From contig NZ_FQZM01000034.1 of assembly GCF_900142025.1 (NCBI RefSeq), positions 1 through 39,160 of the forward strand: 39,160 nucleotides of DNA, given 5' to 3'. The stretch comes from Desulfofundulus thermosubterraneus DSM 16057 (GTDB lineage: Bacteria > Bacillota > Desulfotomaculia > Desulfotomaculales > Desulfovirgulaceae). Position 1 is the stretch's first letter. The number at the start of each line of letters is the position of its first letter. Under the pieces are notes generated by a model. It did no database searches. It was not told the origin of the DNA and saw nothing but the letters and a program-made list of their open reading frames with translations. Made by a program: the position numbers and the translations under genes. Of this stretch, positions 15,456 through 23,089 are shown one piece after another.

Positions 15456-15959
15456 CTACAGCTCCCCCTTCAGAGCGGACATCGCCCGCTGGAGTTTTTC
15501 CCTGAGGTCCGCGTTCTCCTTCTCCAGCTCCGCCAATCTGGAATCCTTCTGTCCGCGGAGACCTTCCGCCGCCTGCCTCACGGCCCGGACCTTCCCATCC
15601 AGGGCCTCCAGCACCGCGTCGAAGTCGAGTTCGTCCAGGCGTCTCCTCAAGTCCAGGGCTTCCCGGGCGGAAGCTTCCAGGGCCGCCCTTAACTCTTCCA
15701 CCTCCGCTCTGTCCGCGGCTGCGCTTTCTTCGACCGCGGCGGAAACGGCACGTACTACTTTTCTTCTGAAAACAACGGCACCCGAAACGGCCAGAACGGA
15801 GAAAACCGTTACCCCCGCCGCGATACGGAGCTCTTCCGGCAGCGGGGCCAGCCGCCATACCGCGGCACCAGCCGCGGCGCCGCCCAGCATGGAGGCCGCG
15901 AGAGCGTAACCGGCCCTGGTCAACGCCCCGGCGGCACTGGCAACCGCGAAATCACCCAC
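15456..15959 (-). CDS. Membrane protein with coiled-coil tail, unknown
   Basis: 167 residues. Two hydrophobic segments (about 14-35 and 45-65) rich in Ala/Gly are followed by a cytoplasmic-looking coiled coil (about 75-165: VEESAAADRAEVEELRAAL and later ELEKENADLREKLQRAM). GTG 15959 is chosen because GGGGGTG lies six bases upstream; a TTG at 15974 is the longer option. It overlaps the ParA-like gene by 8 bp and leads directly into the EAL gene. Family not recognised; a membrane scaffold for the pilus base is possible. Confidence 0.65.
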   Translation of the reverse strand: MGDFAVASAAGALTRAGYALAASMLGGAAAGAAVWRLAPLPEELRIAAGVTVFSVLAVSGAVVFRRKVVRAVSAAVEESAAADRAEVEELRAALEASAREALDLRRRLDELDFDAVLEALDGKVRAVRQAAEGLRGQKDSRLAELEKENADLREKLQRAMSALKGEL

Positions 15960-16797
15960 GGCGCACACCCCCAAAAATTTTCTTCATCAGCCTGTCCACC
16001 ATGTCCGGCAGCCCCCTCACCCCGCTCAGGCCGCGCCAGCCGCCCACCGTCTCCAGCTTCGCCAGCGCGTCTATATGAGGCACGTCGGCCTTCCTGATGT
16101 CGCCCCAGCGGTCGTTGAGCACCACGACGTTTTCCCCGCCGTCTTCCCGCCCGCCCGAGACCCGTACCGTGTACTGCGCCGAGCGCGGGAAGGAATCCGA
16201 CAGCACCCCGGGGCTCCCGGCGGGGAGGTCGAGCACCACCAGGTCGAACATCTCCCTGGCGCAGCGCAGCATCCTCTCCACCGCGTCGCCGGGTATGTCG
16301 ACCGGCACCGGGGGTACCTGGAGCACGCGGAAAGACCCGGCCCTTACCAGGCAGTCTTCCAGTTCTTCCCCAGCCAGGAACGTGTTCCAGTTCGGTACCT
16401 GGGGCAGGTCGAAGTAAAACGAGAGGTCGCCTCCCCCGTACCCCGCGTTCAGGTCAACCACCAGCACCGACAGCCCCGCCCGGCGGGCGGCGAGGGCCAG
16501 GAGCACGGCGACGAGCGTCCTGCCGCTCCCGCTCCCGCCGGTGACCGATACCACCGACTGCCTCCACACGGCTAATCTGCCCAGCTCTTCTTCCCACCCC
16601 GGTTCCATCTTCACTACTTTGACGCCGCGCCGGCCAAGCTCGCCGGCCTTCTCTTCGTCCCAGCTCGCCGGGGAGACCAGCACGACCGCTTCCTTCCCCG
16701 CAAGGTCGGCGGCCGCCTCCCAGTTCAGCGCGGAGACGGCTTTATAACCCCTCATGGACGTATCTGCCGGGCTGCCGATCACCACCAGTTCGCTCAT
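15952..16797 (-). CDS. ParA/MinD-like ATPase with atypical P-loop (TadZ-like)
   Basis: 281 residues. A short N-terminal domain (about 1-75) has receiver-like strands (EAVVLVSPAS). The P-loop reads VTGGSGSGRTLVAVLLAL (about 85-102): the usual GK(S/T) lysine is replaced by Arg. VLVVDLNAGYGGGDLSFYF (about 112-130) is the deviant Walker A'/switch region, and DLVVLDLPAGSPG (about 190) the Walker B. This layout fits TadZ/CpaE, which places Tad pili and often has a weak ATPase site. ATG 16797 overlaps the prepilin peptidase stop (ATGA). Confidence 0.75.
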   Translation of the reverse strand: MSELVVIGSPADTSMRGYKAVSALNWEAAADLAGKEAVVLVSPASWDEEKAGELGRRGVKVVKMEPGWEEELGRLAVWRQSVVSVTGGSGSGRTLVAVLLALAARRAGLSVLVVDLNAGYGGGDLSFYFDLPQVPNWNTFLAGEELEDCLVRAGSFRVLQVPPVPVDIPGDAVERMLRCAREMFDLVVLDLPAGSPGVLSDSFPRSAQYTVRVSGGREDGGENVVVLNDRWGDIRKADVPHIDALAKLETVGGWRGLSGVRGLPDMVDRLMKKIFGGVRRG

Positions 16798-17504
16798 AAA
16801 ACCACCCCCATGAAAATGAACCCCCCGGCCAGGAACGGCCCGAAGGGGAATACTTCTTTAAACTGCACTTTCTTGACGGCGCGCCGCAGGAGGCCGAACA
16901 GGACCGCCCCCACCGAGGCGAGCAGCATCGCGTACGCCGCGCCCAGCGGTCCCAGGAACAGCCCCGCCGCGGCGGCCAGCTTCACGTCACCCCCGCCCAT
17001 GCCATCCGGCCTGACCAGCGCCAAGGTCAGCAGAGGGAGACCGGCGACCGCGGCCCCGGCCATGGCGTCCGGCAGGGCGTGCCGGGCAACGGCTAAGGCC
17101 ACCCCGGCGAGTGCTGTCCTGAAGCAGATCCCGTCCGGAATCGTGAGCGATTCCAGGTCGGTCAGGACGGCGGCCAGCAGGAAGGACTCCAGCACCAGGA
17201 ACGCCAGCCAGGATACGCCCGGACCGTACTTCAGCCAGGCCAGCGCGGCCAGGACGGCGCCCGCGATCTCCACGGCTATGTAGCGCGGGCTGACCTTCGA
17301 CCCGCAGTACCGGCACCGGCCCCGCAGGGCCAGGTAGCTCAAGACGGGCACCTGGTCGATAAGGCCCAGCCTGTGGGAGCACGCCGGACAGCGGGACTCC
17401 CGCCGGGCGGGTTCGCCCCGCAACAGGCGGTACGAGAGAGCACCGGCGTAGCTGCCGGCCAGTCCGCCGGAAAGAGCAGCGAAAACTAACTCCAAATCGT
17501 TCAC
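16794..17504 (-). CDS. Prepilin peptidase (A24 leader peptidase)
   Basis: 236 residues, about seven membrane spans. The cytoplasmic zinc loop has SRCPACSHRLGLIDQVPVLS and GRCRYCGSKVSPRY (two CxxC). The aspartyl protease sites are LTDLESLTIPDG and GGGDVKLAAAAG, the conserved D and GxGD-type Asp pair. It cleaves N-terminal leaders from pilins and pseudopilins; here the substrates are likely the two Flp-size pilins and the TadE-like proteins upstream. The GTG at 17504 starts right after a G-run; a TTG at 17495 has better spacing. A terminator sits directly upstream, so it may have its own promoter or depend on read-through. Both CxxC and Asp motifs are intact. Confidence 0.9.
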   Translation of the reverse strand: MNDLELVFAALSGGLAGSYAGALSYRLLRGEPARRESRCPACSHRLGLIDQVPVLSYLALRGRCRYCGSKVSPRYIAVEIAGAVLAALAWLKYGPGVSWLAFLVLESFLLAAVLTDLESLTIPDGICFRTALAGVALAVARHALPDAMAGAAVAGLPLLTLALVRPDGMGGGDVKLAAAAGLFLGPLGAAYAMLLASVGAVLFGLLRRAVKKVQFKEVFPFGPFLAGGFIFMGVVL

Positions 17505-17509
17505 CCCCC

Positions 17510-17540
17510 AAAAAAAAGAACCCCGGGGTAATCCCGGGGT
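17510..17540 (-). terminator. Rho-independent terminator after the Ser-rich secreted gene
   Basis: Arms accccggg (17520-17527) and cccggggt (17533-17540) form an 8-bp stem with a 5-base loop; the minus-strand transcript ends in a T-run read from the A-tract at 17510-17517. It follows the stop of the 17546-19204 gene and precedes the prepilin peptidase gene. Confidence 0.8.
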
Positions 17541-17545
17541 GTCAA

Positions 17546-19204
17546 CTAGAAGTTCACCGTCTCCCTGTCCTTCAGGCTCTTCTCGAACTCCAGCGGGAAT
17601 CTGTCCTCCCCGCCCTGCGGCGGCAAAATCGACGTGTTGAACCCGTTCACCGGCACGTTGAAATGCACGTCGATTATCTTGCCGTCGGCCAGGTGCAGCA
17701 GGTAGTGGACGGTGGAGTCCGGCTGAGCCGCCTTCTCGTACCTCCAGACGTGACTCACCCGCCCGGAGGAACCAGTGATCAGCTCAGTGCGCACCGAAGG
17801 CACCACGCTGATCCAGCCCCTGCCCGCGTACCGGTGCACGTCGTGGTACGCGTCCACCTTCACCACGGACACGGGAATGCGGACCACGCTGCCGTCGGAC
17901 ATCTCGATCTCCTTGCGGACGTTTTTCCAGGAGACCGTGCAGGTCATCTTCGGCAGCGAGCCGTCCTTCAGCCGGTGCCACACGGTGAAGACGTAGGGCG
18001 GGTTCTTTTCGACGGTCACGGTGCCGTGGTAGGACTCGGACACCGGCACGGGAGGTTCCTCGTCACCACCACTGCCGCCACCACCACCGGAGCCACCGCC
18101 ACCACCGGAACCACCACCGCCGCCACCGCCGGAACTTGGAGGCGTCGGTCCAGGAGGAGGTGTGTTGTTACGCGGCAGGATCCTTATGGTGGCGAAGCCG
18201 CCGCCTTTCAGGTCTGTTCCGTCCCAGATCGGGTTATAAACCCTAACATTGAGATCCACCTTGTTGGAGTATTTGGTCCAGGCATCCCACCGAACCAACC
18301 CTGTCTCCATGCGCTGCCAGTCCACCTGTACGTTCGGGTTGTTCCTGGCATCGCCGATGAGGAGGTATCCGTTTTTCTCCGTGACGCCCGCGTTCCGGAG
18401 GGCCTGTCTCGTGGCGGAATCCAGCTGGTTCACATTAACCGCCATCTTACCCACGTCTCGATTCCGCCAGCTTAGGTTGGCAAAAACGTCGCCCTTCACC
18501 CAGACGGACTTGCCGTTGCCCAGGTCGATCTTCAGGTTCTGCTGTCCGGTGTACTTGTACCCATTATAGGGGGAAGTTTGGCGAGATTTGTCGCCATTCA
18601 CGACCGTCCCGGAACTGCCGCTCCGACTGCCACTGCCGCTGGACTTGCCGGAACTGCCGCCCACGGACACCCCGAACCGCGCCAGGTCCTTCGCTACCCG
18701 GTTGGCCAGAGCTGTGTTCCCGCTCCTCACGGCCTGGTCATACCTGCTCTTCTGGCTGTTGATATAAGCATCTCTCCCGCCAAATCGGGAAAGGGAACCG
18801 CTGCTGGAACCACTGGAGCTTTTGCTACTGGAACTCTTGCTGCTGGACGACCTGCTGCTGTAGTTTTTGCTGCTGGACGACTTACTGCTGGATGACCTGC
18901 TACTGGAACTTTTACTGCTGGAACTTTTGCTGCTGGACGACTTACTGCTGGATGACCTGCTGCTGGAACTCTTGCTGCTGGACGACCTGCTGCTGGACGA
19001 CCTGCTACTGGACGACTTACCGCTGGATGACCTGCTGTACGACTTTGCCTCAGCCTGCACAACACGGAAGGCACGACCGGCCTCCAGTGCCGTGCCGGTG
19101 GCAAGCGTGCCGGAAGGCGGGGCGGGTGGGGAAAAAAGCAGGCACGACACGGCGAACAGGAAGGCCGCCGCGGACGCCGCCAGCCGCTTCACGTTTGGCC
19201 GCAT
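17546..19204 (-). CDS. Secreted Ser/Lys/Arg-repeat protein, unknown
   Basis: 552 residues. A signal peptide (LAASAAAFLFAVSCLLF) is followed at about 55-145 by an almost pure Ser tract broken by single Lys/Arg residues (repeat SSSSK/SSSSR). A middle part (about 150-345) has an Asn/Asp/Trp-rich domain (YTGQQNLKIDLGNGKSVWVK). Then comes a Gly/Ser-rich linker (about 350-375, GGGGGSGGGGG) and a C-terminal beta-rich domain (about 385-552) with many Val/Trp strands and no Cys. No anchor or SLH is seen, so it is likely secreted or carried on the wall. The family is not recognised. ATG 19204 has AAGGAGGTG upstream. Terminators flank it on both sides, so it is a single-gene unit inside the pilus array. 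Confidence 0.7.
   Translation of the reverse strand: MRPNVKRLAASAAAFLFAVSCLLFSPPAPPSGTLATGTALEAGRAFRVVQAEAKSYSRSSSGKSSSSRSSSSRSSSSKSSSSRSSSSKSSSSKSSSSKSSSSRSSSSKSSSSKNYSSRSSSSKSSSSKSSSGSSSGSLSRFGGRDAYINSQKSRYDQAVRSGNTALANRVAKDLARFGVSVGGSSGKSSGSGSRSGSSGTVVNGDKSRQTSPYNGYKYTGQQNLKIDLGNGKSVWVKGDVFANLSWRNRDVGKMAVNVNQLDSATRQALRNAGVTEKNGYLLIGDARNNPNVQVDWQRMETGLVRWDAWTKYSNKVDLNVRVYNPIWDGTDLKGGGFATIRILPRNNTPPPGPTPPSSGGGGGGGSGGGGGSGGGGGSGGDEEPPVPVSESYHGTVTVEKNPPYVFTVWHRLKDGSLPKMTCTVSWKNVRKEIEMSDGSVVRIPVSVVKVDAYHDVHRYAGRGWISVVPSVRTELITGSSGRVSHVWRYEKAAQPDSTVHYLLHLADGKIIDVHFNVPVNGFNTSILPPQGGEDRFPLEFEKSLKDRETVNF
18778..19041 (-). repeat. Low-complexity Ser-Lys/Arg codon repeat
   Basis: Repeated triplet blocks (plus-strand look ctgctggacgacctgctg and variants) encode SSSSK/SSSSR units. 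The repeat length is irregular, so it is prone to slippage and copy number may vary between strains. Confidence 0.8.
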
Positions 19205-19244
19205 TTGAGCGTTTCACCTCCTTCCCGCGCGGGTTGCGCCATCC

Positions 19245-19273
19245 AAAAAAAAAGCGGCGGATCTCTCCGCCGC
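19245..19273 (-). terminator. Rho-independent terminator after the SLH gene
   Basis: Arms gcggcgg (19254-19260) and ccgccgc (19267-19273) with a 6-base loop; A-run at 19245-19253 gives the T-tract of the minus-strand transcript. It ends the 19283-20626 gene. Confidence 0.8.
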
Positions 19274-19282
19274 CGGGACATT

Positions 19283-20626
19283 TTACTTCAACGGTCCACC
19301 GTCCTCTATGCGCCCTCCGTCGTTCACGAACCCGATCATCCGCAGCCACGGGCCGCGGCCGTCCACATACAGCGCCGCGATCTTCCACTTCCCGCCCTGC
19401 TTGACCAGTAATGCGCGGTAGCCGTAGGGCTCGGGCTGACCGTCTCCTTTCATCAGATTGCCATCCATGTAAAGTGTTTCGCAATTGCCTCCTACGTTGA
19501 CCTCGGCTATGGGGCCGTGCCCGACGAAGTCCACCACGTCGGTCGCCCTGAAGTTCCCGGCCACGTACACCGCCGGCATATACGCGCTCCCCTCCGGCCA
19601 CACCCGCAGGAGCATGCCGTCCACCAGACCGTACCCGACCGCCAGGCCGCCCCAGTCGTTATACGGTCCTACTTCGTCAAGGTCGGTAAGCTCTTTGATG
19701 GGACCGAACCCGTCCGGACGGATCCTGGGCCACAGGTTGTACTCGGTCACCAGGTCCTTCACCCTGGCCTGGTACTTCGCCAGGGCGTTCTCGAACGCCT
19801 CGTTCCGCTCCCAGCCCGCCTTCAGATCTACCGGCCAGGACTTGCACATCTCTGTCATCGCGGCCACGGTCTGTTCCATCATCCGCTTCGCTTTCTCGCC
19901 GTCGATGCCGTCAAACAACGGCAGGTGCTTCAAAAGCCTGACCAGCATGACCGCCGCTTCGGCCCGGTTGGCGGTCCCGCCGGGCCTGAAGGTGCCGTCC
20001 GGGTAGCCCTTCAGGATGCCCAGCCCCACGGCCTTCGCCACGTAGGGGGCCTGTTTGGAGTCGGAGTCGAAGTCCTTGAAGGAAACGTCGGCGGGTTCCA
20101 CCTTGACCCCCGCCCGCTCGGCCGCCCGGACCATCCACACGGCTATCTCCTGCCGGGTGATCGGCTCGTTCGGGTTCAGTTTGCCGCCGTAGTCCGCCGG
20201 GTCGATGATACCCGCGGCCACGAGCCTCAACACGCTCGGCCCGAACCACTGGGACGGGCTCACGTCGGAGAAGGGGCTCTTCCCGTACCCGGCGTTCTCC
20301 ATGTCCAGCGCCCGGCACACGATGGCCGCGTATTCTCCCCGGCTGATCCTCGCGTCAGGCTTCAGTTCGCCCAGGACTTTGGTTATCACCCCGCCGGTAC
20401 CCCTCCAGTGGTACAGCATCTCGGGCTTTTCCGGCGGGTAGCCCCGGAACAGCTCGGAAGCGACCGCGAGCTTGAGGTCGTTCATCGCCCAGTGGAAGTC
20501 GCCGTCGGGTTCGGTGTAGCGCTCGAAATCCGCCACGCCGAAGAAGTCCGCCGCGCCCGCCGGTACGGCCCCGGCGAGCAGTACCACCATTAACACGCTC
20601 AGCAAGTAAACGATTTTTTTCCGCAA
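19283..20626 (-). CDS. SLH-domain surface protein
   Basis: 447 residues. A signal peptide (YLLSVLMVVLLAGAVPAGA) is followed by about 60 residues of unknown fold and then SLH segments (about 85-235). Visible are ISRGEYAAIVCRAL, FSDVSPSQWFGPSVLRLVAA, EPITRQEIAVWMVRAAE and GYPDGTFRPGGTANRAEAAV. SLH domains bind secondary cell-wall polymers and place the protein on the cell surface. The C-terminal ~200 residues hold an NTF2/lumazine-like beta pattern ending KQGGKWKIAALYVDG, possibly a ligand-binding domain. TTG 20626 follows AAAGGAG. A sigma-A-like promoter is found upstream and a terminator downstream, so it is transcribed on its own. It is probably a surface partner of the neighbouring pilus parts. 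Confidence 0.85.
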   Translation of the reverse strand: MRKKIVYLLSVLMVVLLAGAVPAGAADFFGVADFERYTEPDGDFHWAMNDLKLAVASELFRGYPPEKPEMLYHWRGTGGVITKVLGELKPDARISRGEYAAIVCRALDMENAGYGKSPFSDVSPSQWFGPSVLRLVAAGIIDPADYGGKLNPNEPITRQEIAVWMVRAAERAGVKVEPADVSFKDFDSDSKQAPYVAKAVGLGILKGYPDGTFRPGGTANRAEAAVMLVRLLKHLPLFDGIDGEKAKRMMEQTVAAMTEMCKSWPVDLKAGWERNEAFENALAKYQARVKDLVTEYNLWPRIRPDGFGPIKELTDLDEVGPYNDWGGLAVGYGLVDGMLLRVWPEGSAYMPAVYVAGNFRATDVVDFVGHGPIAEVNVGGNCETLYMDGNLMKGDGQPEPYGYRALLVKQGGKWKIAALYVDGRGPWLRMIGFVNDGGRIEDGGPLK

Positions 20627-20662
20627 AGTATATCCGCTCCTTTCTTTTGATTTGGTATTTTT

Positions 20663-20734
20663 TCACACCGGACGCATGCCCGGCATGAAGATGACGAAGA
20701 GCGCCAGCAGAATGACGAACCAGAAAAACCTCAG
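20663..20734 (-). CDS. Possible 23-residue hydrophobic mini-protein
   Basis: An open frame LRFFWFVILLALFVIFMPGMRPV ends at TGA 20663. It would start at a CTG (20734) with AGGGAGTGG about 8 bases upstream. The composition is that of a single membrane span with a short charged tail, as in known leaderless membrane mini-proteins. It lies in the leader between the promoter and the SLH gene. A CTG start is rare, so support is weak. Confidence 0.25.
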   Translation of the reverse strand: MRFFWFVILLALFVIFMPGMRPV

Positions 20735-20764
20735 AGGGCAACCACTCCCTTCTGGCTTTTGCCT

Positions 20765-20785
20765 TGGTTTGACCATCTTTGACCT
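20765..20785 (-). promoter_or_regulatory. Direct repeat near the SLH promoter (possible operator)
   Basis: On the minus strand GGTCAAA appears twice, spaced by 3 bases (AAGGTCAAAGATGGTCAAACC), starting just downstream of the -10 box. Such direct 7-bp half-sites at about one helical turn are common operator forms. The regulator is unknown. Confidence 0.4.
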
Positions 20786-20786
20786 T

Positions 20787-20815
20787 AGTTTACCATATTT
20801 TTGTTTAACTGGCAA
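20787..20815 (-). promoter_or_regulatory. Sigma-A-like promoter of the SLH gene
   Basis: Minus strand: TTGCCA (-35, 20810-20815), a 17-bp spacer, TAAACT (-10, 20787-20792). It matches five of six -35 and four of six -10 consensus positions. About 160 bp lie between it and the SLH start, enough for a leader and the mini-ORF. Confidence 0.55.
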
Positions 20816-20842
20816 GCGTTTATTCTAGAGTACCACCTCCTG

Positions 20843-20873
20843 AAAAACAAAGAGCCGGGAACAACCCGGCTCT
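20843..20873 (-). terminator. Rho-independent terminator after the pilus minor-gene cluster
   Basis: Arms agagccggg (20851-20859) and cccggctct (20865-20873), 5-base loop, then T-rich run in the minus-strand transcript. It ends the run of small genes that begins with the pilins and precedes the SLH promoter. Confidence 0.8.
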
Positions 20874-20907
20874 ACACGCAAGAGAAAAATAGCTACGGCT
20901 TTCCGGC

Positions 20908-21276
20908 CTATTCCGCCTGCCATTGCACCGCCAGTACCCTGTCCTCCGAGATCAGCACGCGCACGCGCGTGCCCTCCGGGAGGTCCGGCAGGTGAGCGAG
21001 CACCTCGCCGTCCCGCTGGATTACAGCGTCGGGCACCAGCCGCCCTTTTATCTCTTTACCTTTTGAGTCGCTTTTGTACACCAGCTCGGCCCCGTGCGCC
21101 TTTACCACGGTCCCGGAATCCGCGAGCATGGCGGCGCGCCGGGGAGGCAGCTCCGCCAGCCGCGCCGCCGTATAGACCACCGGGGGTTTGCCCCCGAGGT
21201 AGTACAAAAAAACCAGGAACCCCACAACGGCGGCAAAAAGGACCCCCGATACGATTAAAACGACTTTCTTCCGCAA
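20908..21276 (-). CDS. Small membrane-anchored protein, unknown
   Basis: 122 residues. A basic start (MRKK) and one membrane span (about 5-28, VLIVSGVLFAAVVGFLVFLYYL) are followed by an extracytoplasmic beta-rich domain (about 30-122) that begins PPVVYTAARLAELPP. The ending has GTRVRVLISEDRVLAVQWQ. No catalytic motif is seen. TTG 21276 has GGGGCGG upstream and lies 1 bp from the upstream secreted gene. Fits a minor structural part of the pilus locus. Confidence 0.6.
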   Translation of the reverse strand: MRKKVVLIVSGVLFAAVVGFLVFLYYLGGKPPVVYTAARLAELPPRRAAMLADSGTVVKAHGAELVYKSDSKGKEIKGRLVPDAVIQRDGEVLAHLPDLPEGTRVRVLISEDRVLAVQWQAE

Positions 21277-21277
21277 A

Positions 21278-21877
21278 TTACCGCCCCCTCAGCGCGCTCC
21301 AGCCGCCGGCCAGGCGGTTGAACAGGTTGAACACCATCCCAAAAGGACCGCGGAAAACAGGAGCGACATGATAATAAACGCCAGGCGGGGTGACGCGGAT
21401 GTCACCGGGCGGAGCGATACGGCTATTGGGTTCCTCAAGAGCAACGTACAGCGCAGTCCCGCCCTGTACGGGGAGAACGCTCTTGACTCCCTTTATTCCC
21501 CTGATTTTCTCCGCCGCACGAAACAGGCTGTCCGGAGACGCCCCCCGGGGCGGTTCGAGTATAAAGCCCGTACTGGAAACCCATCTGTTCACCCGCGCTC
21601 CGGGCATTGTCTGCAGTACCGCTTCTAAAGCGCGGTTCCCCGGCGGCCTGGCCGGCATGAGGGTTTCTTTCACCGCGTCCATGCCGTTCTTGAGCCGGTC
21701 GCCGATGGAGGGCCTGAACACCTCGACGGAGCCCAGGAGAGAGACCACGGGCGGCGGCACGGTGGACGGCACCGACGTAACATTCTGATCCCTTACCGTC
21801 ACGTTGACCCACTCCCCGCCGGATGCCGGCGCCGCCAGCGCCAGGACGAGAAACAATGTCAGGAGCACCTTTCGCAC
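21278..21877 (-). CDS. Secreted protein, unknown, in the pilus operon
   Basis: About 199 residues. GTG 21877 is preferred because AAAGGGGG lies seven bases upstream; starts at 21883 or 21898 sit on or before that site. A signal peptide (LLTLFLVLALAAPASGG) is followed by a mixed domain with repeated Pro-rich turns and beta strands (ARVNRWVSSTGFILEPP, GVKSVLPVQGGTALYV). No Cys pair or anchor is seen. It is co-directional and almost contiguous with its neighbours. The function is not known; a pilus-tip or assembly factor is possible. Confidence 0.6.
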   Translation of the reverse strand: MRKVLLTLFLVLALAAPASGGEWVNVTVRDQNVTSVPSTVPPPVVSLLGSVEVFRPSIGDRLKNGMDAVKETLMPARPPGNRALEAVLQTMPGARVNRWVSSTGFILEPPRGASPDSLFRAAEKIRGIKGVKSVLPVQGGTALYVALEEPNSRIAPPGDIRVTPPGVYYHVAPVFRGPFGMVFNLFNRLAGGWSALRGR

Positions 21878-21894
21878 ACTCATTCCCCCTTTGC

Positions 21895-22173
21895 TCAAAA
21901 CTTCCCCAGTCTCTCCAGGTAGCGGTGGAGCTCGGCCGCGAGGGAACCGGCGGCGAAGCCCCCGAGCACTGCGGCCCCCTGCTCCGCGCTCCGGGAAAAC
22001 AGCAACACGGAAACGACGAACTCCGCCCCGGCGGCAAACACCCCCGCCAGGAAACCGTCACGAAAGATCAGCCGGGCAACAGACAGGAGGGCGAAGTGCA
22101 GGGCGAGCAGTGCCCCGAGGAAAACAAGCATCCGCGTGAAAAACCCCTCCGGGTCGAACAGGAACATTTCCAC
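21895..22173 (-). CDS. Small polytopic membrane protein, unknown
   Basis: 92 residues, about three membrane spans (FTRMLVFLGALLALHFALLS, a middle Ala/Gly-rich span and AGAEFVVSVLLFS). The end ELHRYLERLGKF is basic and amphipathic. GTG 22173 follows GGCGGGG. It lies between the TadE/G-like gene and the secreted protein gene. Perhaps a small Tad platform accessory. Confidence 0.55.
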   Translation of the reverse strand: MEMFLFDPEGFFTRMLVFLGALLALHFALLSVARLIFRDGFLAGVFAAGAEFVVSVLLFSRSAEQGAAVLGGFAAGSLAAELHRYLERLGKF

Positions 22174-22174
22174 G

Positions 22175-22630
22175 CTATCCCCGCCTTATCGAGCGGGGCA
22201 CCGCCCGGCACTCCGTCTCGAAGGAGTCGCGCCTCGGCCCCAGCGGCGTCATGATGTCCACGCTGCATTTCGCCCGCACCTTCACCAGGCGGGGGTTCAC
22301 GGTGACGTTTTTGATCCCGGCCCTGCGTTGAAGCACGGGCGGCAGGTTGCCGGCAAACGCCTCTTCCGCGGCCCGCTCCACGGCGCGGCGGTCCATGTTT
22401 TTCCCCCCGTGCTGGGCAACATTTACGTCAACCTGGTACGCCCCGGCCTTCGCCGCCGCCAGCGTGGCCTTTAAAAGCGCCCCGCGCGCCAGTAAAAGCT
22501 GGGAGACGTAGAGGCTGTACCCGAGGAGCATATATATGAACAGCAGCATGACCGCCCCCATGAACAGCACTCCCACGCCGCGCCGGTCCGCGATTACGCC
22601 CTTAAACCTTTCTTTTAACATCCGGCGCAC
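22175..22630 (-). CDS. TadE/TadG-like pseudopilin
   Basis: 151 residues. The N-terminus has a basic lead and DRRGVGVLFMGAVMLLFIYM (about 16-35), a prepilin-like RG cleavage site before the hydrophobic helix. The rest (about 60-151) is a globular extracytoplasmic domain with a Cys pair (AKCSVDI, TECRAVP) that could form a disulfide. This layout fits TadE/TadG-type minor pilins, which prime or cap the Flp pilus. GTG 22630 starts it. Confidence 0.7.
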   Translation of the reverse strand: MRRMLKERFKGVIADRRGVGVLFMGAVMLLFIYMLLGYSLYVSQLLLARGALLKATLAAAKAGAYQVDVNVAQHGGKNMDRRAVERAAEEAFAGNLPPVLQRRAGIKNVTVNPRLVKVRAKCSVDIMTPLGPRRDSFETECRAVPRSIRRG

Positions 22631-22639
22631 CGCCCTTCC

Positions 22640-23041
22640 CTACGGCGTCTCCTCGATGCGCATGGCCGACCTGCCGGTCAACTGCCACACCTTCGCGGTT
22701 CCCACCACACCGTACAGCTTCACGGGCAGGTTGTAGGTCACGGTGACCACCAGCTTCGTGTCCGGTGGGGAACCCGTCGTGGAGGCCTCCACCTTCAGGG
22801 TGTTCGGGTCTCCCCACCCGGGAAGAGCTCCTTTCGCGAAGTTCCTCGCTGCCGCGACTGCGCTGTTGATGGGGTTGTCAGACGCGACCCCCACCCGGGC
22901 CGCCTCGAAGGCCGCTTCCTGAACGGCCAGCTTCGCGTTCCAAGCCTGGACCATCACGACCATGAACGCACCCACAAGTGACAGGACGAACATGACCCAT
23001 GCCGCCGAGTAAAGGTTGGAAAGCCCGCGCTCGTCGCGCAT
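22640..23041 (-). CDS. TadE-like pseudopilin
   Basis: 133 residues from ATG 23041 (GAGGTGG six bases upstream; a longer start at 23056 overlaps that site). MRDERGLSNLYSAAWVMF has an RG prepilin-type cleavage site and a hydrophobic helix to about residue 32. The rest is a small beta domain with VTVTYNLPVKLYG strands. TadE proteins are processed by the prepilin peptidase and needed for Tad pilus assembly. It lies directly after the major pilin pair. Confidence 0.75.
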   Translation of the reverse strand: MRDERGLSNLYSAAWVMFVLSLVGAFMVVMVQAWNAKLAVQEAAFEAARVGVASDNPINSAVAAARNFAKGALPGWGDPNTLKVEASTTGSPPDTKLVVTVTYNLPVKLYGVVGTAKVWQLTGRSAMRIEETP

Positions 23042-23060
23042 TGAACACCACCTCAATAAT

Positions 23061-23082
23061 GGGGAGGGGAATACCCCTCCCC
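23061..23082 (-). other. GC-rich hairpin after the second pilin gene
   Basis: Perfect 9-bp palindrome ggggagggg-aata-cccctcccc, no T-tract after it on the minus strand. Such hairpins often stabilise upstream mRNA and reduce, rather than stop, read-through to the next gene. Confidence 0.6.
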
Positions 23083-23089
23083 TTTCCGA

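Noticed and set aside
18867-19208. Leu/Asp-rich plus-strand ORF (LLLDDLLLDDLLLE)
   Set aside because: It is the antisense translation of the Ser-repeat tract in the 17546-19204 gene, with no ribosome site or family.
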